DNA from: an uncultured Alistipes sp.
Lineage (GTDB): Bacteria; Bacteroidota; Bacteroidia; Bacteroidales; Rikenellaceae
NCBI RefSeq assembly: GCF_963931675.1
Contig: NZ_OZ007039.1
Location: forward strand, 2,145,806-2,209,805
Reading direction: 5' to 3'
DNA length: 64,000 bases
Within the stretch, counting starts at the first letter, position 1; each line of letters begins with the position of its first letter. The translations under genes and the position numbers were made by a program. The notes beneath the pieces were generated by a model. The model made no database searches, was not told where the DNA came from, and saw nothing but the letters and a program-made list of their open reading frames with translations. Positions 1 to 7,911 of this stretch are shown here, piece by piece.

Positions 1-1
1 T

Positions 2-262
2 GACGTCCCGGATCTGGTGGAGAAACAGGTGGGGCCCGACGAATATGTCTTCTCGTGCCGTCTGGAGGTGAAATACCTGAACGAACGCTACGATCTGGGA
101 ATCGAGGAGAGCCGCGAGTACGATACGCTGGCGGGCTTCATCATTTATCATTACGAGGGAATCCCGGGCGCCGGGGAGACGGTTTCCATCGGGGATCTGC
201 AGTTGCGGATTCTGCGCACGACGCGTTCGCGGATCGAGTTGGCTCGGGTGAAAAAAATGTAA
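2..262 (+). CDS. GldE/CorC-like CNNM-CBS membrane protein, C-terminal fragment
   Basis: The frame is open to the left edge of the window, so only the last 86 or so residues are present and the true start lies outside. The visible part matches the C-terminal CorC/HlyC transporter-associated domain. It contains the segment EYDTLAGFI, then an ETVSIGDLQLRIL strand pair and a basic end (ARVKKM), as in hemolysin-family and GldE proteins of Bacteroidota. Complete family members have an N-terminal CNNM membrane domain and two CBS domains; neither can be seen here. It lies 78 bp upstream of the prolyl isomerase gene. Family assignment is fairly secure. GldE versus a generic CorC homologue cannot be decided from this fragment. 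Confidence 0.75.
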   Translation, partial: DVPDLVEKQVGPDEYVFSCRLEVKYLNERYDLGIEESREYDTLAGFIIYHYEGIPGAGETVSIGDLQLRILRTTRSRIELARVKKM

Positions 263-294
263 CGCAGACAGGAGCCTATTTGCGAATATTTTAC

Positions 295-302
295 TACCTT
301 TG
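295..302 (+). promoter_or_regulatory. candidate -7 promoter element (TACCTTTG)
   Basis: This matches the Bacteroidota -7 consensus TAnnTTTG, 38 bp upstream of the prolyl isomerase start. No well-spaced -33 TTTG is visible: the nearest, at 279-282, is only 12 bp away, where 19-21 bp is usual. Confidence 0.4.
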
Positions 303-340
303 GCTGATCTTTCGAAACAATACGAAAAATTAACATTTAT

Positions 341-2371
341 ATGGCAAGTTTAAACACCTTACGTACCAAGTTCGGGGTAGTGCTTTCGATCATTATCGGA
401 CTGGCCCTCTTGGCCTTTATTCTCTCACTGAAAACCGAAATGGGTTTTACGGGCAATGATCCTCGTGTCGGCGTGATCAACGGCGAAAAGATCAACTATT
501 CGGAGTATTACAACGAGTACGAGCGGATCAAGACGCAGAACAACGTGCAGGAGAGCGACGAACAGCAGTCTGCAATGCTGGCCAATGCGGTCTGGCAGTC
601 GCTGATTACCCGTTATGTGCTGACTCCGGGTTTCGACCTGATGGGCCTGCGGGTGACGGATCCCGAGCGGATGGCGATGGTCAGCGGCCAGCAGCCTTCG
701 CAGGCGTTCTACAACGCCTTTGCGGATCCCCGGACGGGCCAGTACAACGTGGAAGCCGTGAGCCAGTTCCTGGCCCAGGCCGAGACGAATTCCCAGGCTG
801 CACAGGTTTGGGCTCAGCTCAACGAGCAGGCTCGTTTGGAGCGTGAGGCCCAGAAGTTCTTCGGACTGGTGAAGGGCGGCGTCTATGTCAATTCGCTGGA
901 AGTGGCTCAGGGTGTCGAGGGTGCGAACAAGACCTTCTCGGGTAAATGGGCCGGAAAGAAGTATTCGTCGGTTCCCGATTCGCTCTTTACCGTTTCGACG
1001 GGAGACCTGAAGAACTACTACAACAGCCACAAGGATCAGTTCAAGCAGATACCGTCGCGGACGCTCTCGTACGTGGTGTTCGAGGTGTCGCCCACGGATG
1101 ACGATCTGCTGGCTCTGGAGAAGAAGGCTGCGGAGGTCGGCGGGGAGTTCGCGGCTGCGGAGGATGTGAAGGCCTTCGTACGGGCCAACCGCAACGGCCG
1201 GATCGCCGAGAACTACGTAACGGCGGCCCAGCTCACCGATGAGGAGGGCAAGGCGCTGATGGCCGGGAAGATGTACGGCCCGGTTCTGAAGAACAACGAG
1301 TGGAGGATGGCCCGGGTGCTGGATACGAAGATGGCGCCCGATTCGGTGGGTATCCGCCATATCGTGCTGCCCTATACGCAGGAGACGCTGGCCGACAGCC
1401 TGCTGACGGCGCTGGAAAAGGGCGGTGATTTTGCAGCTGCAGCAGCCCGGTATTCGGTTTACGACGCGACGGCAGCCAATGGCGGCGAGGTGGGTGTGAT
1501 GCCTTTCTCGGCCTTCACGGGCGAATTTGCCGAGGCGCTGGCCGGAGCGAAGAAGGGCGATATCGTGAAGATCGCTTCGGGTGACGCCATCCAGTTGATG
1601 CAGGTCTACCGGGCCGACAAGCCCACGAAACATATCCAGGTGGCGTCGATCACCTATCCGCTGGAGGCTTCGGCCGCCACGCGCCGCGACATCCACAACC
1701 AGGCGGGATCGTTCATGGTCAATGCCAAGGGCTCTTCGGAGGCCTTTGCCGATGCCGCTTCGGAAGCAGCCGTTACGCCGCGCGTTGCGACGCTGTCTCA
1801 GGGCGACCGCACGATCCGCGGTCTGGAGGATTCGCGTGACGTGGCCCGCTGGGCCTACGGTGCCGAGACGGGCGATGTCTCGGAGATCTTCACCGTCGGT
1901 AAGGACTATGTGATCGCCATGCTGACCGAGATCGACGACAACGACTACGCTTCGCTGGAGAAGGTGGCTTCGCAGGTCCGTGCCCAGGTGCTGCGCGACA
2001 AGAAATACGACTATATTGTGAAGGACCTTGCAGGTTCGACGCTGGCCGAGCAGGCTTCGAGCCTCGGTTCGGAGGTGGACGACTTCTCGGGCGTGACATT
2101 CGGGTCGTTCTATATCGACGGCATCGGCATGGAGCCCCGTCTGGTCGGCGCGATCGCCTCTTCGGAGCAGGGTGTGCTGTCGGCTCCCGTGAAGGGAATG
2201 TCGGGTGTGTATGTCTTCGAGGTCGGGGATGTGCAGACCGAGGAGAAGCAGACTGCCGAGGGTGAAAAGGTCCGTGCCCAGGCGATGGCCGAGGGTATGG
2301 CCCAGCAGTTCGCCTATCCGGCCATCCAGCAGATGGCCAAGATCCAGGATCTGCGCGGCGAGTACTTCTGA
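341..2371 (+). CDS. PpiD/SurA-like membrane-anchored peptidyl-prolyl isomerase
   Basis: A 676-residue envelope chaperone/foldase. Residues 10-30 form one hydrophobic membrane anchor (GVVLSIIIGLALLAFILSL) and the rest would be periplasmic. A SurA_N-like region follows (roughly 40-200, starting with GVINGEKINYSEYY). A parvulin-type rotamase domain lies at about residues 335-430 (segment IRHIVLPY, then GGDFAAAAARYS and GGEVGVMPFSAF). A second, degenerate rotamase-like region continues toward the C-terminus. The architecture is that of PpiD, which assists folding of outer membrane proteins released from the Sec translocon. It follows the GldE-like gene and ends at a strong terminator. Calling it ppiD by name would be stronger than the sequence allows. 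Confidence 0.85.
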   Translation: MASLNTLRTKFGVVLSIIIGLALLAFILSLKTEMGFTGNDPRVGVINGEKINYSEYYNEYERIKTQNNVQESDEQQSAMLANAVWQSLITRYVLTPGFDLMGLRVTDPERMAMVSGQQPSQAFYNAFADPRTGQYNVEAVSQFLAQAETNSQAAQVWAQLNEQARLEREAQKFFGLVKGGVYVNSLEVAQGVEGANKTFSGKWAGKKYSSVPDSLFTVSTGDLKNYYNSHKDQFKQIPSRTLSYVVFEVSPTDDDLLALEKKAAEVGGEFAAAEDVKAFVRANRNGRIAENYVTAAQLTDEEGKALMAGKMYGPVLKNNEWRMARVLDTKMAPDSVGIRHIVLPYTQETLADSLLTALEKGGDFAAAAARYSVYDATAANGGEVGVMPFSAFTGEFAEALAGAKKGDIVKIASGDAIQLMQVYRADKPTKHIQVASITYPLEASAATRRDIHNQAGSFMVNAKGSSEAFADAASEAAVTPRVATLSQGDRTIRGLEDSRDVARWAYGAETGDVSEIFTVGKDYVIAMLTEIDDNDYASLEKVASQVRAQVLRDKKYDYIVKDLAGSTLAEQASSLGSEVDDFSGVTFGSFYIDGIGMEPRLVGAIASSEQGVLSAPVKGMSGVYVFEVGDVQTEEKQTAEGEKVRAQAMAEGMAQQFAYPAIQQMAKIQDLRGEYF

Positions 2372-2392
2372 CATCCGATTCAACGCAACAGG

Positions 2393-2427
2393 CGGGGAGG
2401 GATTTTAAGTCCCTCCCCGTTTTTTTG
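2393..2427 (+). terminator. rho-independent terminator after the prolyl isomerase gene
   Basis: A perfect 10-bp stem (2393-2402 with 2410-2419), a 7-nt loop and a run of eight T from 2420. The stop codon is about 20 bp upstream. Between here and the promoter at 2643 I see no gene, only low-complexity C-rich sequence. Confidence 0.9.
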
Positions 2428-2642
2428 TGTCGGTTTGTCTCTGTTCAAGAGTGAGAAATCTGCCCGGAATGCTTTTGTGCCCCGACCTGCTTTGCCGTCT
2501 TGCGCCGCCCATGCCCCCGCCCGGGCAGACCGACCTGCCCCTCTCTCTTCCGGCTGCCCCGTTCATCGCTCCCCGCAATACGCATCGGTGACCGCTCCGT
2601 TGAAAACTTTTGCCCCGAGCGCAATAGTTGCCCGGGATTTGT

Positions 2643-2650
2643 TATCTTTG
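2643..2650 (+). promoter_or_regulatory. candidate -7 element (TATCTTTG) for the alcohol dehydrogenase
   Basis: An exact match to TAnnTTTG, 23 bp upstream of the ATG at 2674. A TTG at 2628-2630 is too close (12 bp) to be a standard -33 element. Confidence 0.5.
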
Positions 2651-2673
2651 TAACAGCAAAACTTTTTTTCGCC

Positions 2674-3816
2674 ATGAACAACTTCATCTATCAGAATCCT
2701 ACCAAACTGGTTTTCGGGAAGGGCGAGATTGCCCGGCTCCCGGAACTCATTCCGGCCGACAAGCGCATCATGATCACCTTCGGGGGCGGCAGCGTCAAAC
2801 GCAACGGGGTCTACGACCAGGTTGTGAAGGCCCTTTCGGGCCGAGACTTCATCGAGTTCTGGGGCATCGAGGCCAATCCTTCGATCGAGACCCTGCGCAA
2901 GGCGATTGCTTTGGGCAAGGAGAAGCGGGCCGACTTCCTGCTGGCCGTGGGCGGCGGGTCGGTGATCGACGGTACGAAACTCATCTCCGCAGGGCTGCTC
3001 TACGAAGGGGATGCCTGGGACCTGGTGCTCAAGGGAAGCTATACGAAGACGGTGCCGCTGGCTTCGGTGCTCACGATGGCCGCCACGGGCTCCGAAATGA
3101 ACAGCGGGGCGGTGATTTCGCGTTACGAAACCAAGGAGAAATACGCCTTCTACAGCAACTATCCGGTCTTTTCGATCCTCGATCCGGAGACGCTCTACTC
3201 GCTGCCGAAGCGGCAGATCGCCTGCGGACTGGCCGATACGTTCGTGCATGTGCTGGAGCAGTACATGACCACGCCGGGACAGTCGCGGCTGATGGACCGC
3301 TGGGCCGAAGGGATCCTGCATACGGTGGTGGAGATTGCTCCGCGGGCGCTGGGGGACGAACGCGACTACGACACGATGTCGGAGTACATGCTCTCGGCGA
3401 CACTGGCGCTGAACGACATGATCCGCATGGGCGTGACGCAGGACTGGGCGACGCACATGATCGGCCACGAGCTGACGGCGCTGCACGGGCTGACGCACGG
3501 CGCGACGCTGGCGATCGTGATCAACGGCACGCTGCGCACGCTGCGTGATCAGAAGCACGGCAAACTGTTGCAGTTCGGCGAGCGGATCTGGGGGATCACC
3601 GACGGTACGGACGAGGAGCGCATCGACCGGACGATAGCCCGGACCGAGGCGTTTTTCCGTTCGCTGGGGCTCTCGACGCGCCTCTCGGAGGAGGGGATCG
3701 GCGAGGCGACGATTGCGGAGATCGAGCGGCGTTTCACGGCTTCGGGCGTTCACCACGGCGAGGCCCGGAACGTCGACGGCCCGATGGCCCGCCGCATCCT
3801 GGAGGCCTGCCTCTGA
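2674..3816 (+). CDS. iron-containing alcohol dehydrogenase (butanol dehydrogenase/YqhD type)
   Basis: A 380-residue group III alcohol dehydrogenase expected to reduce aldehydes or ketones with NAD(P)H in the cytoplasm. I chose the ATG at 2674 because the family N-terminus (NFIYQNPTKLVFGKG) starts there; the frame stays open further upstream but without family sequence. The cofactor-binding GGGSVIDGTK motif and the metal-binding residues are present: Asp and His in LADTFVHVLEQY, and the His cluster in HMIGHELTALHGLTHG. The length is typical. It is a single-gene unit with its own candidate promoter and a strong terminator. The physiological substrate is unknown; the family includes butanol, methylglyoxal and other aldehyde reductases. 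Confidence 0.9.
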   Translation: MNNFIYQNPTKLVFGKGEIARLPELIPADKRIMITFGGGSVKRNGVYDQVVKALSGRDFIEFWGIEANPSIETLRKAIALGKEKRADFLLAVGGGSVIDGTKLISAGLLYEGDAWDLVLKGSYTKTVPLASVLTMAATGSEMNSGAVISRYETKEKYAFYSNYPVFSILDPETLYSLPKRQIACGLADTFVHVLEQYMTTPGQSRLMDRWAEGILHTVVEIAPRALGDERDYDTMSEYMLSATLALNDMIRMGVTQDWATHMIGHELTALHGLTHGATLAIVINGTLRTLRDQKHGKLLQFGERIWGITDGTDEERIDRTIARTEAFFRSLGLSTRLSEEGIGEATIAEIERRFTASGVHHGEARNVDGPMARRILEACL

Positions 3817-3828
3817 CCGGGCGGCGGA

Positions 3829-3862
3829 ATTTTTCGGAGAGGTTGCAGCCTCTCCGAAAAAT
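3829..3862. terminator. bidirectional terminator hairpin
   Basis: A 14-bp perfect stem (3829-3842 with 3849-3862) with a 6-nt loop. A-T runs at both ends let it work on either strand. It separates the plus-strand alcohol dehydrogenase from the 3' end of the minus-strand PUL operon. Confidence 0.85.
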
Positions 3863-3975
3863 CGCTTTTTTAAGGGACGACTGTTTAGAGCCCGAGTCAA
3901 AAAGAGAGAAAATACGCTGGAAAACGTATTGAACCGCATCTGGCGTATTTCCTCTCTTCTTTGTATGTCAGTCTG

Positions 3976-5898
3976 TCAGAATTGATTTCCTGAAGGCGGA
4001 GTTTCTGTCAGTGTGACGTTGAATGTGACGTCGGTCCCGGCACTTACCGATACGTCAAATCCGACGATAATTGTTCCTGTATTGGGAGAATCCCATTCAT
4101 ATAGCGGATCAGTCGACCACGTATTGAGCGTAACTTCCGGATTGGCCTCGACGATCATATACATCGTTTTGCCATTTTGTTCCAGCTTGAAGCATGTGTC
4201 GCTGATTTTTGTCGGAACCGCAGGAGTCACCATAGCCCAGCGGAGACTCCCGTAGACGGCTGTGGTAACCTCGTCATGAATAACGAGGTCTTTGCTGTCG
4301 ACTAACTTGATGGTCCTGGTGGCTGACTGCACATAATTATTTCCCAATGTACCCGACAGATCGACTTTTGCGCCCTGTTCTGTATTGGAATTGTAAGTTT
4401 CCAGAATATTGCACATATTGTCCACCTGGAATGGGCTTAAATCCATGGTCAGCGTATTGTGATAGTCGCTTCGGATGCGGAGGACTTTCGTCCAACGTTC
4501 GGAGTTCTGTACCATGCTCCACAGGTTGACACCAGCTTCTTCGACCTGCGTATAGCTTTGGCTGCCCAGATCCATGGCCCAACGGCATCCCAAAGCATCA
4601 TAGACAAACGAACCGGCATCCATATGCCCGTGCCCTGTCCGAGCTTTTCCGGCCTTGATTCCCAAAAAACGGTCCGTCTCTCCGAGCGTCCAATCCTTAT
4701 GAATCAGCACGACAGGAGTTGCGCCTTCTCCATGCCAGAATGTTCGTGTCGGTGCGGTAATTTTGTCCGTATCTACGGTTGTCGCATAGGAAAGGAGCAT
4801 CGGGAGAAACTTCTCAGTTACATATTTTCCGTTGTTTAGCATGCGAATTTCGTTGTAAAGAAGAGACGGATCGTTCATCTTGCGGGCAAACCACCAGATC
4901 GGCAATAGCGGCTGCTCGTATTCTGAATTATCCGAGTAATTGAAAACCTTACCGTTAACTCCGACCATGTGCAGCATGTATTCGGCAGATTCTTTAAATC
5001 CCTGGATGTCGGATAGTCCGTTGTCGGTACCGAAGGCTTTCTCCAAAGCCGCAATCAATGCAACCTGGAGGTTGTTGCCGTAACACCAGTAACCGTATCC
5101 TTCGGGATAGTTGCCGTCCGGTCCGTATTCTGCCAGGGCGAACCGATTTGCGGCGACTGATCGTTCAAGAATATTGATGCATTCTTGATTCATGGATTCG
5201 TCATCACCATACAGGGCTATGGCTCCGAGTATTAATCCTCCGTTACAGATTGAGTTCCAGTTGTTCACCCGATCGATGAACTGATCGGTTTCGTCGTACG
5301 AGGTTTGGAATCCGAATTCCGTGATTGCCTTGCGTATCAAAATGCGCGTACTCTCCTGCAGGTCATTGTACAGCCAGTCGTATCCGAACGAAGCCGAAAG
5401 GACCAGTTCTGCCACGTCGAGATAATGCGAAGGATTCCAACTTGGAAAACTGCAGATGGCGATCAGATCTTCTTCCGCTTTGTTCAGATACCGGCTGTCT
5501 CCCGTCATCCGATAGGCGTATGCGAGATTCATGATATGCTTCTGTGCCAATGATGTCGTCAGCCGTTTCCCTACCATTTGGTAGGGAATAGCTTCCTCAG
5601 TCAGGTGCAGATCGCTTTGCGCGATTACATAGTCATGTATTTTTTTTAGATCGGGCGAAATCTCTATCGTCTTTTTGAGCGCTTCGAAATCCGATTCCGT
5701 CATTAGCAGACGGGGATGGTCGGTTAATTTGGAATAATCGAAGGTCGGGGTGTAATTGTCCCCTGTCCCTGGATCCGGATCAGGTGTCCCCGGATCGCTA
5801 TTTTCACTACCCGAACCACATCCGCAGAGAAGCATTCCCGCGCATGCAATACTTATAAAGGTTCGGTACAGGTTACTTGTTTTTTTGGGTTGAGCCAT
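3976..5898 (-). CDS. heparinase II/III-fold polysaccharide lyase lipoprotein (paralog 1)
   Basis: A 640-residue lipoprotein with lipobox LCGC (Cys27), so probably outer-membrane or periplasmic. After a linker, the mature part starts with FDYSKLTDHPRLLM. An alpha/alpha-toroid domain (about 60-350) carries NNWNSICNGG (212-221) and the YPEGYGYWCYG loop (264-274). A beta-sandwich domain carries HGHMDAGS (423-430), Asp443 in AMDLG and His480. By comparison with heparinase II these are the likely catalytic and zinc-site residues: His423, then His425, Asp443 and His480. Such enzymes cleave uronic-acid-linked glycans by beta-elimination. It is the last gene of the eight-gene operon. The PL family number and the glycan cannot be named from sequence alone. 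Confidence 0.8.
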   Translation of the reverse strand: MAQPKKTSNLYRTFISIACAGMLLCGCGSGSENSDPGTPDPDPGTGDNYTPTFDYSKLTDHPRLLMTESDFEALKKTIEISPDLKKIHDYVIAQSDLHLTEEAIPYQMVGKRLTTSLAQKHIMNLAYAYRMTGDSRYLNKAEEDLIAICSFPSWNPSHYLDVAELVLSASFGYDWLYNDLQESTRILIRKAITEFGFQTSYDETDQFIDRVNNWNSICNGGLILGAIALYGDDESMNQECINILERSVAANRFALAEYGPDGNYPEGYGYWCYGNNLQVALIAALEKAFGTDNGLSDIQGFKESAEYMLHMVGVNGKVFNYSDNSEYEQPLLPIWWFARKMNDPSLLYNEIRMLNNGKYVTEKFLPMLLSYATTVDTDKITAPTRTFWHGEGATPVVLIHKDWTLGETDRFLGIKAGKARTGHGHMDAGSFVYDALGCRWAMDLGSQSYTQVEEAGVNLWSMVQNSERWTKVLRIRSDYHNTLTMDLSPFQVDNMCNILETYNSNTEQGAKVDLSGTLGNNYVQSATRTIKLVDSKDLVIHDEVTTAVYGSLRWAMVTPAVPTKISDTCFKLEQNGKTMYMIVEANPEVTLNTWSTDPLYEWDSPNTGTIIVGFDVSVSAGTDVTFNVTLTETPPSGNQF

Positions 5899-5918
5899 AG
5901 TATTTTAATGCTTTAATG

Positions 5919-7898
5919 TTATCGGGGATCCGTTTCTGATAAAGTAACTGTAACGATGTTATATGGCGTGCCTCTTGTCCTTGAAAAGGTTGGGCGAAGT
6001 ATGGTATACGCATATCCATCTCCCGATACCGTTATCGGATCTGTTGAACTGTTGCCATAACTTCGGAAATTCTGGTTTGTTCCCGGCCCGGTCGGTGGAA
6101 CCGCGGATTGCATGCGGAGATAGAGTGTTTTTCCATCTTGATTCAATACCCATGTTGCATCATTGCCGGTAGCTTTGTTCGGACGAGTCACTTCAGCTCC
6201 CGTCACAAAACCATAATTAATAGTCAAACTGCCACCGGTACTTCGCCTGTATACACTGTCGATAATTACAATATCCGTATTGTTTACTAATTTGATCGTG
6301 CGCGTGATTTTGGCATTATTGTCCGATGCCGGGAAGTTGGTATCGTTGATACACCGTGAAAGATCGAGCACGGCCCCTCGTTCTGTAGGCGTGTCGATTA
6401 TCGACTTGAGTGTGCAGGTGGCGTCTGACGAGCATTTGTTGTTGTCGCTGTGTCTCCATGTACTGTGATATGTACGTGTCGTCTCTTCGAAATCCGTCCA
6501 ACGCACGGCATTGGCTCCATTGGTCCAGTAATCGGGCGCCGTTTCTTCGACGGTGTCGAAATCGATATGGCAGGGGTCGATTGCCCAACGGTTTTTGCCT
6601 ATGTCGAAAACATATGATCCCGAGTCGTTATGGGCCATTTCCGTCGTGGGGGTACCTCCTTTGAAGGCCACGTAGCGATCGTTCTCATCATCTTCCCAAC
6701 CCGAACGAATCATGACGACAGGAGTGACTCCGTCTCCTACATACATTGTCTGGGTCGGAGCCGTAACCGATGCGGCGTTGAAGTTCGAAGTGAATGCCAT
6801 TACCATGGGAAGGAGCCGGTATTCCGCTTTTTCGGCAGCATAGTCGCCGTTTCTCAGCCGTTTCATTTCATTCCACAACAACGACGGATTATTTGTCTTT
6901 TCGGCGAAATACCACATGGGAATACGGATGGAGGGTTCTTCATGGTTGTCGCCATAGTTATAGATTTTGTTGCCGGGGCCTTCCATATGCAGCATGTAGT
7001 CGGCCGTTTCGAGAAATCCGGGGGTGGCGGAGAGTCCGTTATCCGTTCCGAATGCTTTTTCCAGTGAAGCGAGAAGCAGTACCTCGTAGGTGGTCCCGTA
7101 TCCCCACGCTCCATATCCTTCCGGATACGCTCCGTCGGGGCCGTATGCTTCTATGGCTTGTTTGTTGTTGTTCAAGGCATTTTCGAGCACATCGCGGCAC
7201 CGGGTCGGGTTGAACTCGAAAATGGCAATCGCTGCGAGGATGCGTGACGTATTGCAGACTGCATTCCAATAATTGCTTTTTTCCCGATATTGATCTCCAT
7301 ACAATGCTGCCTGATAGAACGTGATATAGGAGATGCGTTGTTCAATGAGAGATCGTAACTCTTCGGAGAGACCTTCATAGAGCCAGTCGTAACCTAAAGC
7401 AATGGCGGTGGATAGCTCACTCAAGTCGAGCATACAGTCCGGATGCCAGTCATCGAGGGCGCAAACGGCCTCCAATTCTGCCGTGGCACGTTCCAGATAG
7501 CGGGTATCCTCGGTCATTTGATATCCGTAGGCCAAATGGAATATACGGGCCAATGCCTGGCGTGCGGCATGAAGCAACCTGCCATAGCGGAGTTCATAGG
7601 ATATGACTGGCTCCGAAAGGAACTTTTCGCATCGGGAGATGATGATTTCATGCAGCGTAGTCAATTCGTTGGAAGTCGCCAACCGTTCCTTGAGGGCTGC
7701 GAAATCGTTTGCATTCATCAATAGCCGAGGATGTTCCGTCAGACGGGTATAGTCGAAAATGCCTGTAGGAATGGTTGCTGTGGGATGGTGGAATTCAGTA
7801 GGAGTCGGGCGCCTCCAGTCGGGTTCTTCATCGTTGCACGAAGAGAACCCGCAGATCAAAAGTGCGCTCATAGCGTACATTGTCAATAATGATTTCAT
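5919..7898 (-). CDS. heparinase II/III-fold lyase-like lipoprotein (paralog 2, altered active site)
   Basis: A 659-residue lipoprotein (lipobox ending at Cys21). It shares the FDYTRLTEHPRLLM entry motif and the overall two-domain layout of its neighbours. The active-site signatures differ. The HxHMDAGS motif reads MAHNDSGS (421-428), so the first His is Met421. The toroid motif reads NYWNAVCNTSR instead of NWNxxCNGGL, and the tyrosine-rich loop reads GYGAWGYG instead of GYGYWxYG. The presumed metal ligands His423 and Asp441 remain. It may be a lyase with changed chemistry or specificity, or a binding protein. It sits 13 bp after paralog 3 and 20 bp before paralog 1 in the same operon. Confidence 0.75.
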   Translation of the reverse strand: MKSLLTMYAMSALLICGFSSCNDEEPDWRRPTPTEFHHPTATIPTGIFDYTRLTEHPRLLMNANDFAALKERLATSNELTTLHEIIISRCEKFLSEPVISYELRYGRLLHAARQALARIFHLAYGYQMTEDTRYLERATAELEAVCALDDWHPDCMLDLSELSTAIALGYDWLYEGLSEELRSLIEQRISYITFYQAALYGDQYREKSNYWNAVCNTSRILAAIAIFEFNPTRCRDVLENALNNNKQAIEAYGPDGAYPEGYGAWGYGTTYEVLLLASLEKAFGTDNGLSATPGFLETADYMLHMEGPGNKIYNYGDNHEEPSIRIPMWYFAEKTNNPSLLWNEMKRLRNGDYAAEKAEYRLLPMVMAFTSNFNAASVTAPTQTMYVGDGVTPVVMIRSGWEDDENDRYVAFKGGTPTTEMAHNDSGSYVFDIGKNRWAIDPCHIDFDTVEETAPDYWTNGANAVRWTDFEETTRTYHSTWRHSDNNKCSSDATCTLKSIIDTPTERGAVLDLSRCINDTNFPASDNNAKITRTIKLVNNTDIVIIDSVYRRSTGGSLTINYGFVTGAEVTRPNKATGNDATWVLNQDGKTLYLRMQSAVPPTGPGTNQNFRSYGNSSTDPITVSGDGYAYTILRPTFSRTRGTPYNIVTVTLSETDPR

Positions 7899-7911
7899 CG
7901 TATTTGAAATA

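Noticed and set aside
425..2383. A 652-codon frame antisense to the prolyl isomerase gene
   Set aside because: No domain, biased composition, fully overlapping a recognised gene.
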